A DNA stretch of 45,979 bases. Origin: an uncultured Bacilli bacterium. Its GTDB lineage: Bacteria; Bacillota_I; Bacilli_A; RF39; UBA660. The notes under the pieces were generated by a model. That model was not told the DNA's origin and made no database searches. It saw nothing but the letters and a program-made list of their open reading frames with translations. The stretch lies in assembly GCA_947632375.1 (NCBI GenBank), contig CANRPF010000010.1, positions 1 through 45,979 of the forward strand, written 5' to 3'. Both the position numbers and the translations under genes were made by a program. Every line of letters begins with the position of its first letter. Position 1 is the first letter of the stretch. Positions 1 to 8,854 of this stretch are shown here, in pieces.

Positions 1-330
1 TTCTTTTACCGTATCATTTAATAATTTACCCTGTGAAGCCGATAACGCTCTATTAGGGTCGTCTATATCCAATGAGTCTGCTAATTGTACAGAACCAGTT
101 GAGTTAGGTGTTGATTTTGCTATTCCTAATAATCCGTCATTAATAGTTAAGCCATTTGATGTATCAACTTTAACATGACCGTAAAGATTAGATGTTGCAC
201 CACCATAACTACTATCTGTAAACGCATGGTTTTTACTAGCCTTTTCGTCATAAAGTTCTGTAAAATTGCTATTAATTTTATTTCTTACAACAGCACCAGA
301 CTCTAAATTGTTTATAACTTGTTTAGCCAT
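1..330 (-). CDS. Tail fibre or baseplate-associated protein, N-terminal part (runs off left edge)
   Basis: Partial gene: the ATG is at 330 and 110 codons are visible before the edge. The product starts MAKQVINNLESGAVVRNKIN, then contains SNFTELYDEKASKNHAF, a GHVKVD segment and NRALSASQGKLLND. Phrases such as ALSASQGKLLN and FTELYDEKASKNH recur in phage tail fibre and upper-baseplate proteins, where they precede receptor-binding or trimerisation domains. The start is supported by an AGGAGG-type site just upstream (331-345). It lies 22 bases after the stop of the next tail protein in the same leftward operon. A structural role in host recognition is inferred from family resemblance and position; the C-terminal half that would show the receptor-binding fold is outside the window. 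Confidence 0.75.
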   Translation of the reverse strand, partial: MAKQVINNLESGAVVRNKINSNFTELYDEKASKNHAFTDSSYGGATSNLYGHVKVDTSNGLTINDGLLGIAKSTPNSTGSVQLADSLDIDDPNRALSASQGKLLNDTVKE

Positions 331-352
331 TATTTACCTCCTTTTCTAAATT

Positions 353-1774
353 TTAATTACGCAATTCTGCACTTATCAATATTCCGCCTTTCCATGTCAT
401 ATAATACCAACCGCCACCAGCTTGTCTTGGTACTTGAATACTAAAAGTTGGCACACCTGCTTCTGCGTCTGTTATACCAAAACTTGTAGCAACTATACCA
501 CTATAAGCTTTTATACCAGCCCAGCCAACGTTAAGACCACTTACCTCTGGGTTTCGTGTCCAGTTACCCATTCTTAAATAATAAGAAGAGTTACCTATAC
601 TAATGCTACCACCACTAATGGTAGAACCAGAAACAGTACCACCAGAGATAGTAGAACCTGTAACTGTAGAAGCAGCAACCGTTCCAGTTATATAAGCGTT
701 AGTCGCATTTAAACTACCGTCGTGTCCTACTCTAAATGGAGCACTACCAGAATCGTTAGAGCCTGCCCAAAAAGCCCAGCCTTGTCCAGATGTCCCAGAT
801 AGACCAACATTATTACCTTTTAATTGGGCACCGTCAATAGTATAATCAGCAATTCTACCAGATGTGGCTGTTATATTACCAGTTATAGTTGCACTAGAAG
901 CATACAAAGAACCATTGTGTCCTACATGAAATGGAGCACTACCGTCGCTACTCGAACCTGCCCAGAACGCTTGTCTTTGTCCATAAACCCCTACGCCAGC
1001 CATAGTATTACCAGAACCACTATATATAGAGTTTGTATTTAAGTTAAAAGAACCTATCGTTCCAGAAGCAGCTTTTATAACTCCAGCCCTAGTTACACCA
1101 AATGGAGCGTCGCTAGATTTTTCAGCACCAGCCCATATGGAATAGTTTTCTCCGTCAGTACCACTATCTAAAGCGACAAAGTTGCTTCCCGAACCACTCC
1201 ATAGTCTACTTTCTCCTAATTCCCAACCACCAATTTTTCCTGACGTAGCGGTTATACGCCCTTCTTTTGTTACATTGAAAAATGGCGATTGTATTGTTAT
1301 ACCTCTTTTACCATTTAAGACAATATTCATTCCGTCTAAATTTATATCGTCTGAAATAACAGTAAAAGCACTACCTAAGGCTGGGTCTCTTTCAAGCGTA
1401 GATGTTACAATTCTTCCGTCTTTTACTTTTACAACAACTTCGCTATTTAACCTTTCAACTTCTTCTGCTTGACCTTCAACATTAGTTTCATGTTTTATAG
1501 CAACCCAAGCGTTAGTTAGGCTACCATTTTTAGTTGTTATTTCAACACTATCTCCAACCGATAGTTTTTCACTGCATTTATTGAGAACTCTAGTTACTAA
1601 ATTTTCTTTGTCTGGTGGTAGATATACGTCTACTGTCCCGTCTTCGTTAACTTTTTGAACAATAGCCGCTCTATATGTTGGAAATCCAGACCTTTTGATT
1701 TCGTCTTTAACAATGTCTGATACAACACCCTTAAATCCTTCGAGCTCTCTTGTCCTAAATTTATTTCCTATCAT
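353..1774 (-). CDS. Tail structural protein with repeated TATSGKIGGW-type segments
   Basis: A 473-aa product with an N-terminal beta-rich, OB-like part (about residues 25-100) and then repeated Gly/Ser/Ala-rich segments. The repeats include ITATSGKIGGWELG, IKAASGTIGSFNLN, ITATSGRIADYTID and runs such as TISGGTVSGSTISGGSIS. Blocks of the form FWAGSxxxxSAPFxVxxxGSLxA occur three to four times. Such repeats are typical of long phage tail tip, side-fibre or tail-associated structural proteins of Bacillota siphoviruses. AGGAGGT sits 8 bases before the ATG. It lies between the fibre fragment and a baseplate-type protein. No catalytic motif was recognised; the role as tail tip or fibre shaft is inferred. 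Confidence 0.7.
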   Translation of the reverse strand: MIGNKFRTRELEGFKGVVSDIVKDEIKRSGFPTYRAAIVQKVNEDGTVDVYLPPDKENLVTRVLNKCSEKLSVGDSVEITTKNGSLTNAWVAIKHETNVEGQAEEVERLNSEVVVKVKDGRIVTSTLERDPALGSAFTVISDDINLDGMNIVLNGKRGITIQSPFFNVTKEGRITATSGKIGGWELGESRLWSGSGSNFVALDSGTDGENYSIWAGAEKSSDAPFGVTRAGVIKAASGTIGSFNLNTNSIYSGSGNTMAGVGVYGQRQAFWAGSSSDGSAPFHVGHNGSLYASSATITGNITATSGRIADYTIDGAQLKGNNVGLSGTSGQGWAFWAGSNDSGSAPFRVGHDGSLNATNAYITGTVAASTVTGSTISGGTVSGSTISGGSISIGNSSYYLRMGNWTRNPEVSGLNVGWAGIKAYSGIVATSFGITDAEAGVPTFSIQVPRQAGGGWYYMTWKGGILISAELRN

Positions 1775-1787
1775 ATCTATCTACCTC

Positions 1788-3137
1788 CTACCACCTATTG
1801 TTAACAAGCATAAATTCTTCATAAGCTGTAACAATAAAGTTGTGTGCATTGTCAGCCAAGTATCTCTTATGAGTATCTTCTGCCGCATTAGCATTAGTTA
1901 AATTAGAACAAGTTATTGTCATTTTATTATCCATACCAATATTATAACTTAAAGATTGTATTATGAATTTTTCTCTTTTATAATTATAAAATTCGTCTTC
2001 TATAGTAATAACATTATCTACAAATATTAAAGGATTAAAAGCCGCTGATACAGTAACTGATGTACCAACAATACTTTTACATCTTAACTCATAATTAGCC
2101 CTGTCTTGTGCTAACTCGTCTGAATATATAGCAGCGTCATTTATATAATCAACGTGCCTTCCTATTCTTTTTATACATATTGGAGAAGCAGGGTCTTCAT
2201 TTCTTGCAACAGCAGAGAATATTTTACCATTTACGTTATCTCCAACTATATTAACTTCATTAACTATATTGTCAAAATCAAAACTTGTAGACGAGTCTAA
2301 GAACTCTTTCTTTTGGTCGCTATAATGCCATATTATTGGTTTGTTAACATCTTGTATAGTTTCATTTATATCTATAAAACATAAATTACCTAAATCATTA
2401 TAAAAACATTCTGCTCCTAACATATCAGCAAGTTCCAATATCATTTCACCAAAGTTAGAACCAGCGTCTTTCGTCAATGTATAAGGTGTTACAATTCCGT
2501 CAAAATTGTGGTCGTATATTATTGGTTTTAAATCTAATGGATAACCAGCACCAGTATCTATAGTCAATATTCCTTCTATAGCCTCTTTAATTGGTGTGCC
2601 CGCTGGTATTTCATAAGTAGTTTCAAGAGTTCCCATTTTACCTTCAAACAAAGCAAATTTATCCTCTAAAGTTAATGTTACTTGTTTATCAGAGTCTAAA
2701 TGAGTAGACGTTGGATTTCCCATAATAAAAATTCCTCTAGGGAACCAGAATGTTTCTTCATTAAAAGATATTCCTATATCAAATCTAAATTTATGTTGAA
2801 CCCATAAACCATTAATATTTGGTGTATATTTTCCGTCTGTATTAATTAAATTAATATTCAAATTTCTTCTTTGTCCATTTTGATAATTTTCATTATAACT
2901 TCCTGAACCTAAAACAATATCACTTTGTGGTATTTCATAATTTATAGTTTCGTCTGGGTGTAATACAAATAATCTAAATTTTGCTTCATATTTTCCTGTC
3001 TCTAATGCTTTTTCTAAAGCGTCTAAATCATACCTAGAAGAACTTGTTAATATTAAATATTCTCCATATATGGTTTTAAGATATTCTCGAGCTATATCAG
3101 CAAGAGCCTGTAATTGATATATAGACCTTCTTGCCAT
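1788..3137 (-). CDS. Baseplate / tail-tip structural protein
   Basis: A 449-aa protein. An early segment (about residues 65-125) reads like the opening of many phage tail-tip proteins (DIVLGSGSYNENYQNGQRRN, then INTDGKYTPNINGLWVQHKF), with a strand-rich fold around a ligand-like loop. The middle (about 180-260) has EIPAGTPIKEAIEGIL and an EMILELADMLGAECFYND segment, as in tail proteins related to the gp27/gpD (baseplate hub) fold. The C-terminal part has FIIQSLSYNIGMDNKMTITC. These features fit a hub or distal-tail-associated protein. The stop of the upstream gene (3139) almost touches this ATG, so translation is probably coupled. The precise family is not certain. Confidence 0.65.
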   Translation of the reverse strand: MARRSIYQLQALADIAREYLKTIYGEYLILTSSSRYDLDALEKALETGKYEAKFRLFVLHPDETINYEIPQSDIVLGSGSYNENYQNGQRRNLNINLINTDGKYTPNINGLWVQHKFRFDIGISFNEETFWFPRGIFIMGNPTSTHLDSDKQVTLTLEDKFALFEGKMGTLETTYEIPAGTPIKEAIEGILTIDTGAGYPLDLKPIIYDHNFDGIVTPYTLTKDAGSNFGEMILELADMLGAECFYNDLGNLCFIDINETIQDVNKPIIWHYSDQKKEFLDSSTSFDFDNIVNEVNIVGDNVNGKIFSAVARNEDPASPICIKRIGRHVDYINDAAIYSDELAQDRANYELRCKSIVGTSVTVSAAFNPLIFVDNVITIEDEFYNYKREKFIIQSLSYNIGMDNKMTITCSNLTNANAAEDTHKRYLADNAHNFIVTAYEEFMLVNNRW

Positions 3138-3138
3138 T

Positions 3139-3981
3139 TTAATTACCTATAATTACATAGTCGTCAGCATTACCAACTTGTGTCCAACTAACACTTACAG
3201 TTGTAGCCTGTTCTCTTGTTGCGTCTTCTACTTGTGAAGAACTACCAGTAACATCAACTATGTATTTATGTCCTTTTCTATCTTTAAATAATTTTAATTG
3301 TGAATTGGCACAGAAATCGTTCCAGTCTTCCAACAACGTAGCGTCTTCTACATATTTATTTCCTCTAACTCTACCGATAAGTCCAGAGAATGAACCAGAA
3401 GCATAATTAGATTTTCCAGCAGAAACAGTTGGATATTTTTCCAATGTTTGATATGTTGTTTTTGCAAAGTTTTGAGTTGTGCTGTCACTTGCAACATTAG
3501 ATTGAAATAACCATATGTCACTAGGGTCTACATGATATATTAATGTATCCTCGTCGTCTAATTCCATTCCAATAACAGCATAATCCCACCAACAAGTTCT
3601 TGCAACGTTAGACAAAGCAGCCCTTGAAGATGTCAATGTATCGTCGTCTTCTTTGAATACATAATATTGATATTCTTTTTGATTTCTAACATTATAATCA
3701 ACTATAGATAATTGTCCAACACTTGTTGTATATATTGGTTCTAATGTTCTGTCACCTATTTGATTCCTATATATAGAGAATTTATATCCTAAAGCCTCTT
3801 GTGTCATACCAACACTATCATTATTACCCTCGAAACATACAAGAGAGCGTGTATAGTTGTTAGCCACAGGCTTATATTTATCTACAAATATATCAGAGTT
3901 TTTATCTTGATATTTCTGTTCAAAATGAGCAAAGTCTAAAGTTATATGACTATAAAATTGAACTCTATCTAATGTAGCCAT
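3139..3981 (-). CDS. Putative tail/baseplate protein, family not recognised
   Basis: A 280-aa protein with no signal peptide or membrane segment. It has mixed alpha/beta composition, many aromatic residues, and a C-terminal segment TVSVSWTQVGNADDYVIIGN that resembles the end of fibronectin-like or tail-tube-associated domains. The AAGGGGG ribosome site is about 10 bases before the ATG. It lies between an 803-aa fibronectin-like protein and a baseplate-type protein, in a compact operon with 1-3 base gaps on each side, so a role in the tail tip complex is likely from position alone. I do not recognise a defined family. Confidence 0.55.
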   Translation of the reverse strand: MATLDRVQFYSHITLDFAHFEQKYQDKNSDIFVDKYKPVANNYTRSLVCFEGNNDSVGMTQEALGYKFSIYRNQIGDRTLEPIYTTSVGQLSIVDYNVRNQKEYQYYVFKEDDDTLTSSRAALSNVARTCWWDYAVIGMELDDEDTLIYHVDPSDIWLFQSNVASDSTTQNFAKTTYQTLEKYPTVSAGKSNYASGSFSGLIGRVRGNKYVEDATLLEDWNDFCANSQLKLFKDRKGHKYIVDVTGSSSQVEDATREQATTVSVSWTQVGNADDYVIIGN

Positions 3982-3984
3982 TTA

Positions 3985-6396
3985 CTATATACCCCCTTCT
4001 CGTACTATAATTTCGTCTTTAGTTATTTGTAATTTCCACCAGTTTTCTGCGGCTCTTTCAAGTTGAGTTCCACCTTCAACCCAATAATAATTATCACGCC
4101 AAACGTCGTCGTCTGTCCATATATAATCTAAATAAGGATTTTTAGTTGTCGTAGGTTGTAAAACAAACACATTACTAGGATTATCATAAAAACTAGCCTC
4201 AACAGCAGTATATAAGAAATAATAATCTCCTTCGTCTGGAGCTATACCGTCAGACATCTCTTTACTTAGAACAGCCTTATGTGTTTCTGCGTCATAAGAT
4301 ATAATTTCGTCTATATAACCAGAATTGACAAGACATACATATTTCTTAGTAGATAAATCTACATCTCCAGATAAATAAACACAATTCCTTTCTTCTGTTG
4401 CTTGACTTATAGTTCCTCCAACAAGACCATATTTGTCTTGTGCTGGTATCATTGCACCAAAGTTATAATTTCTTGCATATATTATTAAGTCATATAAGCC
4501 ACTATTATCGTCACTTGAATATCTTGCAATTTCTACCATTTCATTATATACACCATTATCTCTAAAGAAGAAATCCTCGTCTGGTCTAAATTGCATTGTT
4601 ACTTGATAATCTTCGCTCCAAACAGCAAGTCCACCGTCTTTTTCATACACCAAATAATTATCATTTAATTTAGCCGAATTAACTCCAATATAAGGAACGT
4701 CTTGTAAAAATTCTATTCCCGTTAAATTATAATCTGGTTCAGCTAAAACATAATAAGGTTCTCCTTGTATTGGAGCATAACTTAAAGGTCTTTCTAAAAC
4801 CGTTTCTCCAGTATTTTTATTATACTTTTGTACAGTTCCTTGAACTTCGTCTTCTCCAACAATAACTTTAGAACCTCTAGGTACATTTTGATTTCTTTCT
4901 AGCCATATAACACCAGAAGAATTATTGCTAGTTTGTACATATCCATAAGCGTTTTTAGTATATAAAGAATATGGTGGGTCTTGTGTTAATGTAGCCCATG
5001 ATACTCTTAAACCTTGTTCTTCTTCTGTTACAACAACAGGTGTATCGTCATAAGGCAAAGCTTCATAATTAACATTAAAGTTTAATGTTTCTGTTGACCC
5101 CAAAACACCATACTCTGTCTCACATAAAAGTTCTATTCTATAAGTTTCTCCAGTTTTAAAACCATTATAACTAAATTGTATATTTGCACTATATATTTTA
5201 CCAGACGTACTTATTAATGTAGCACCTGCGTCTGTTACAGAATATAAGTTCCAAATAAAATAAACCAAAGGAACGTCGTCGTCTTGTGTATATGTTCCAG
5301 TAAAAGTATATTCTTTAGTTGTCAACACAGGTTGATAATTTGTTATTTGTACTTGTGGTACTTTTCTAACATAAAGCATATTCTCTGGTGTTGTTTCTAT
5401 AAAGTCAGAGTATACATAATATTTATCAGACTTAGTTGGTACGTGATTAAAAGCCTCGTCAACTATAGCAAGACCAGTATTAATATCATAACTTACAATA
5501 TTTCTTTGTTCGTCTCCTATAGTTAAAAGCATATCTTCTTTTATATTTATATTTTGTTTTAAATATACATTTGTTGCTGTATTTTCTTGTTGTACCACAT
5601 CTAAAGGAATAGCATTTACAGAGGTTAAAGTTATGGTAATATCATTATAAGTTTGCGTTATTTTCTTATTAGCAGGGTCATAAGTTATATAATCTCCTTC
5701 ATATCCTGCTTCTTTTTGCTCGTCTGTTGCTGGTTTCAAATCAGATAGTGTTGTAAACCATATTTCTTTACCGTCTACAGATACATGATAATCTCCAGCC
5801 CTCAAAGTATTTTCTTTAACTGTATATCTATAAGTGCTTTCATGTGGCGTCATTTCTAATGTAGCAAATATGTTAGTATCTATCTTTGTTGTCAATAACA
5901 CATAACTACTTGTTCCTTGATTTTGTAATTGAGTAACAGTTTCGTCATACGTATTATAAGATAAAGTATCGCCTTCTGATAATTTATTCATTGTGTCAAA
6001 AGCATAAGCATAATTACCAATAGTTACAACATATTTATCTTTTTCAAGACCACTATTGTCAACAGTATATACATAAGTCGTAGGTTCTACTATATTACCA
6101 TATGTTATTTGCATATCTTTTTTAGGTTGATACAATCTTGCTATCCACTTATAATCGCTACCATTTTGCAACCCTATTTCAGTAGGTAGTTCAATAAAAC
6201 CAGTGTCGCCATTATAAAGTTCAACGGCAAAGTCTTCTTTCTCACCTTGATAAAACAAATTGTTTTCCATATCGTATATAGTTAGTCTATACGCATTAAC
6301 CCTATCACTCGTATTCATTACCAAAGATATTTCTTCAACACTATTAGCGTCTATAGATTTATATGTAGGTTGAATACTTCGTGGTTGATATATCAT
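3985..6396 (-). CDS. Large tail structural protein with fibronectin/Ig-like domains
   Basis: An 803-aa protein built largely of beta-sandwich-type repeats. Examples are PEVQ-like openings (VPQVQITNYQPVLTTKEYTF, DDTPVVVTEEEQGLRVSWAT) and several segments ending with long-spaced aromatic and acidic residues. The pattern LRVSWATLTQDPPYSLY and YKWIARLYQPKKDMQITYGN resembles fibronectin type III domains on phage tail tips. A lectin/LamG-like segment may lie near residues 600-700 (DYQVTMQFRPDEDFFFRDNG, SSDDNSGLYDLIIYARNYNF). No enzymatic motif was seen. It lies in the tail operon between a 115-aa protein and the tail-tip proteins. A role in surface or glycan contact is plausible but inferred. Confidence 0.6.
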   Translation of the reverse strand: MIYQPRSIQPTYKSIDANSVEEISLVMNTSDRVNAYRLTIYDMENNLFYQGEKEDFAVELYNGDTGFIELPTEIGLQNGSDYKWIARLYQPKKDMQITYGNIVEPTTYVYTVDNSGLEKDKYVVTIGNYAYAFDTMNKLSEGDTLSYNTYDETVTQLQNQGTSSYVLLTTKIDTNIFATLEMTPHESTYRYTVKENTLRAGDYHVSVDGKEIWFTTLSDLKPATDEQKEAGYEGDYITYDPANKKITQTYNDITITLTSVNAIPLDVVQQENTATNVYLKQNINIKEDMLLTIGDEQRNIVSYDINTGLAIVDEAFNHVPTKSDKYYVYSDFIETTPENMLYVRKVPQVQITNYQPVLTTKEYTFTGTYTQDDDVPLVYFIWNLYSVTDAGATLISTSGKIYSANIQFSYNGFKTGETYRIELLCETEYGVLGSTETLNFNVNYEALPYDDTPVVVTEEEQGLRVSWATLTQDPPYSLYTKNAYGYVQTSNNSSGVIWLERNQNVPRGSKVIVGEDEVQGTVQKYNKNTGETVLERPLSYAPIQGEPYYVLAEPDYNLTGIEFLQDVPYIGVNSAKLNDNYLVYEKDGGLAVWSEDYQVTMQFRPDEDFFFRDNGVYNEMVEIARYSSDDNSGLYDLIIYARNYNFGAMIPAQDKYGLVGGTISQATEERNCVYLSGDVDLSTKKYVCLVNSGYIDEIISYDAETHKAVLSKEMSDGIAPDEGDYYFLYTAVEASFYDNPSNVFVLQPTTTKNPYLDYIWTDDDVWRDNYYWVEGGTQLERAAENWWKLQITKDEIIVREGGI

Positions 6397-6411
6397 ATTT
6401 TAACCTCCTTT

Positions 6412-6759
6412 CTAATATATTTTCCAGCCTTTGTCTCTTGCTACGTTCATTTCTTGAACAGTTAGTTTCGCTAAATTGTCTCCACCAAATGTTATGTCAT
6501 AGTCTTCACTTTCACTTTTTACGTCAGCAAGTCTGCTTAAAATTTCATTTAAAGCCTCTTTAGGTAAATCTAAATGACTAATATCTACACCTTTTACCTT
6601 CCAACCGTCAAATACAACAAAAGGTATTTCTTTAACTTTATCAGCAAGTTCAGTAAAAGTTTCTTGTCCAGTAGTATCTATACCTTTCGACCTAAGATTA
6701 CTTGCTATATTTTTTCTATCTTCTGTTAGTTGCGTTAAATATTGTTCTGTTGTTATCAT
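6412..6759 (-). CDS. Small tail-associated protein
   Basis: A 115-aa protein. The N-terminal segment MITTEQYLTQLTEDRKNIAS followed by NLRSKGIDTTGQETFTELAD resembles a short module often found at the start of phage tail fibre and tail-tip proteins in Bacillota phages (YLTQLxxDRxNLVxNLxxKGVxxxxxETFTxLVxKV). Here it stands almost alone, with about 60 extra residues. The ATG at 6757-6759 overlaps the stop codon of the upstream 59-aa membrane protein (6759-6761), which implies translational coupling. The gene ends 16 bases before the large fibronectin-like protein. Function beyond tail assembly is not known. Confidence 0.6.
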   Translation of the reverse strand: MITTEQYLTQLTEDRKNIASNLRSKGIDTTGQETFTELADKVKEIPFVVFDGWKVKGVDISHLDLPKEALNEILSRLADVKSESEDYDITFGGDNLAKLTVQEMNVARDKGWKIY

Positions 6760-6938
6760 TAAGCGTCGCCACTCTTTCTTACTTGGCTACCTACATAAAA
6801 ACCAACCAATATACCAAATTGATTTGTTAAATATTCTGGCACCTCTATACCTTTAAAAATTAATATATATATCACACCAGCCATAGATAAAGTTAACAAC
6901 GACTTAACGTCAACTAATTTAACTATCTTTTTCCACAT
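6759..6938 (-). CDS. Small single-pass membrane protein (holin-like size)
   Basis: A 59-aa product beginning MWKKIVKLVDVKSLLTLSMA, with a hydrophobic stretch at about residues 13-29 (SLLTLSMAGVIYILIFK) and a second moderately hydrophobic segment, FGILVGFYVGSQ. The end is basic and polar (VRKSGDA). Small phage proteins with this pattern, including an F-Y-x-G-x-Q ending, occur near tail and lysis genes in Bacillota phages; some are annotated as holin-like or as superinfection factors without proof. An AGGTGGTGAGAT-type ribosome site precedes the ATG. The stop overlaps the next start by one base. Whether it makes membrane holes is unknown. No endolysin gene is visible nearby. Confidence 0.65.
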   Translation of the reverse strand: MWKKIVKLVDVKSLLTLSMAGVIYILIFKGIEVPEYLTNQFGILVGFYVGSQVRKSGDA

Positions 6939-6956
6939 AGGTATCTCACCACCTTT

Positions 6957-7790
6957 TTATCTTAAATTACAACAATCTTCTTTATTCGGATTAAAGTTAT
7001 CACGCCAATACTCATAATGCTCTGTATAATCTTCACATACACTTATAGTAGGTATTTTTATTTTTTCAATTATTCTTAACTTTTCTTCTAGTGGTAAATG
7101 ATTATATCCACCTTCTTTTAAAGTATGTTTTGAATAATCAATATCGAACCATTTTTTTATCCAATGATTTACTCTTAAAAATTCTACTATTGCCTTATTT
7201 ATTCCTAAAGAGTTTAGTTTATCAAAATCCATAAATTCTGGTATTAACGGACTTAGTCTAATTGCAACATCAAATCCTGCGTCTTGTAATTTTTTAATTG
7301 CTTCAACTCTTTTTGACGGTACGCTAGCCTTTTCATATTCTAAAGACTTATCGTCGTCAAGTGTTGTTACTGTAATTTGAATATGTGCCAAATCTTTATC
7401 TAATATATCCATATATTCTTCATTAGCAATAATATGAGATTTTGTTACAATTAAGTATCCTATTTCATATTTATTTAATAATTTAATAGTTTGATAAGTT
7501 ATTCTATGGTCTAACTCACATGGTTGAAAACAGTCTGTCATGCCACCTAATCTAACTATCGAACCTTTAGGTATCTTACTTATTGTTCTTTCTATCTTTC
7601 TTATATCAGCAACTGCTGGTTGTTCTGGGTTCCAAAGTTTTCTAAAATCTAACAAAGACTTAGCATAACAATATTTGCAATCATGTTGACAACCACAACC
7701 ATATGTGTCTAGTCTTGTTGGATATTTACACTTTTGTCCTTCTCCACCACCTACAGTTTTATAAAAACTCTTAAATTCTCTAACTTCCAT
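6957..7790 (-). CDS. Radical SAM protein, spore-photoproduct-lyase (SPL) type
   Basis: A 277-aa protein with the radical SAM cluster signature C34-QHD-C38-KY-C41 followed by YAKSLL, which would hold a 4Fe-4S cluster and cleave S-adenosylmethionine. The surrounding sequence (LDTYGCGCQHDCKYCYAK, VRLGGMTDCFQPCE, IGYLIVTKSHI, VAIRLSPLIPE) matches the SPL / Rv2578c-like radical SAM family rather than queuosine or anaerobic reductase enzymes. I place the start at the ATG at 7790: AAGGAG is 5-6 bases upstream. An open frame continues 14 codons further to 7832 but has no ribosome site. It sits between a tape measure terminator and small tail genes, an odd place for an enzyme. DNA repair or a nucleic-acid modification is possible; the substrate is unknown. 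Confidence 0.8.
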   Translation of the reverse strand: MEVREFKSFYKTVGGGEGQKCKYPTRLDTYGCGCQHDCKYCYAKSLLDFRKLWNPEQPAVADIRKIERTISKIPKGSIVRLGGMTDCFQPCELDHRITYQTIKLLNKYEIGYLIVTKSHIIANEEYMDILDKDLAHIQITVTTLDDDKSLEYEKASVPSKRVEAIKKLQDAGFDVAIRLSPLIPEFMDFDKLNSLGINKAIVEFLRVNHWIKKWFDIDYSKHTLKEGGYNHLPLEEKLRIIEKIKIPTISVCEDYTEHYEYWRDNFNPNKEDCCNLR

Positions 7791-7815
7791 AACTATCTCC
7801 TTATCTCTCTTTTTT

Positions 7816-7923
7816 TTATTCAGCCTCAACAATTGTTAAAGTAGAACCATTTACATTTCCTATAAGTAAGTCTTCTTCTTTATAATTGCTTAAATCTATT
7901 GTTTTTCCACTAATTATTTTCAT
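7816..7923 (-). CDS. Small 35-aa hypothetical protein
   Basis: A short open frame of 35 codons, MKIISGKTIDLSNYKEEDLL then IGNVNGSTLTIVEAE. It fills the gap between the tape measure terminator and the radical SAM gene, and its stop lies 26 bases before the radical SAM ATG. The ribosome site is weak (AAAAGGG about 8 bases before the ATG). The peptide has a plausible amino-acid mix and the GAC/GAT codon pattern of real genes here, but at this length chance cannot be excluded. No family recognised. Confidence 0.4.
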   Translation of the reverse strand: MKIISGKTIDLSNYKEEDLLIGNVNGSTLTIVEAE

Positions 7924-7940
7924 AATAAAACCCTTTTTCA

Positions 7941-7965
7941 AGACAAAAGACGAGTAAAACTCGCC
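7941..7965 (-). terminator. Rho-independent terminator after the tape measure gene
   Basis: On the minus strand GGCGAGT (7965-7959) pairs with ACTCGTC (7955-7949), with one G-U wobble and a 3-base loop, and is followed by TTTTGTCTT. The hairpin directly abuts the tape measure stop codon (7966-7968), so capsid and tail-shaft transcripts probably end partly here and distal tail genes may depend on read-through. Confidence 0.7.
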
Positions 7966-8854
7966 TTATTGATGTCTTGTTGTATTTACTAAAGATTTTA
8001 ACTCGTTTACAAATTGTTGTGCATTAGAAACATTAGGCAATTCAATATTTCCAAAACTATAATTATTTACAATTCCACTAGAACTGCTATTATAGTTAGA
8101 TATAACTTGTGGTCTTGTTAAATTGCTAAGCAAGTTTCTCATTTGGTCGTTGTTTAAAACATACTCTGGTCTACTTGGCGTACCATGTAACATAGCAAGT
8201 CCAGTATAATCGACTTCTCCACCTTGTGCAAATCCACCAATTCCACTATGATAACCAGAAGCCTGGTCGTCACTCATTCCCTCTACTCTTTCTATTTCAC
8301 TAAGTAAAGCATTATATCTATTCTTAAAGTTTTCAAGTACGTCAAGACGTTGTTCTAATATTTGACGTTCCCAATCAGCACCAAGTTTTTGACTTGCTAA
8401 AAGTGCATTTTGAGCGTCTTCATAAGAATCTGCTATGTCGTCCCATTTTTCTTGATAATTCTCTAAGTTTTCAATTAATTCGTCCCAATATTTCTCTTCT
8501 TCTTCTTGTCTTTTAGTTAAATCTTCTATTTGTTTTTCAGTATCTTCTAATTGTTTTTGTAATTCATAATAAGCGTCTGAAAATTCTTCGACAATATTAG
8601 GGTCTAGTTTTTCAACCATTTCTTCCCAATTCTCACCTAAGAATAATTCAGCCATACTCTTATTCTTTTCAGTGTCAAATTTATCTAAGACCTCGTCCCA
8701 AGCTTCAACATACTTTTCAAGTGCTGCTATCTGGTCTTCTAATGAAGACACAGTATCGTCTCTTTGTTGTTCTATGTCGTCTATTAAAGACTCGTTTAAC
8801 AGGTCTTCGTATGTTTTCTTTGCTTCTTTGATAGCCTCTTGGTCGGCTTCCCAC
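7966..8854 (-). CDS. Tape measure protein, exon 3 (C-terminal part)
   Basis: Third exon of the split tape measure gene: 1 base completing a Val codon, then 295 codons and a stop. It begins WEADQEAIKEAKKTYEDLLN, which continues the exon 2 ending GLGWV to give GLGWVWEADQEAIKEA, a phrase normal for the C-terminal third of siphovirus tape measure proteins. Most of it is charged coiled coil (residues about 10-195 of the exon). It then carries a GIGGFAQGGEVDYTGLAMLHGTPSRPEYVL segment, also typical of tape measure C-termini, and ends in a Ser/Asn-rich tail. An in-frame GTG at 8871 gives an apparent independent start, but it lies inside intron 2 and has no good ribosome site. The stop is followed at once by a terminator. 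Confidence 0.9.
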
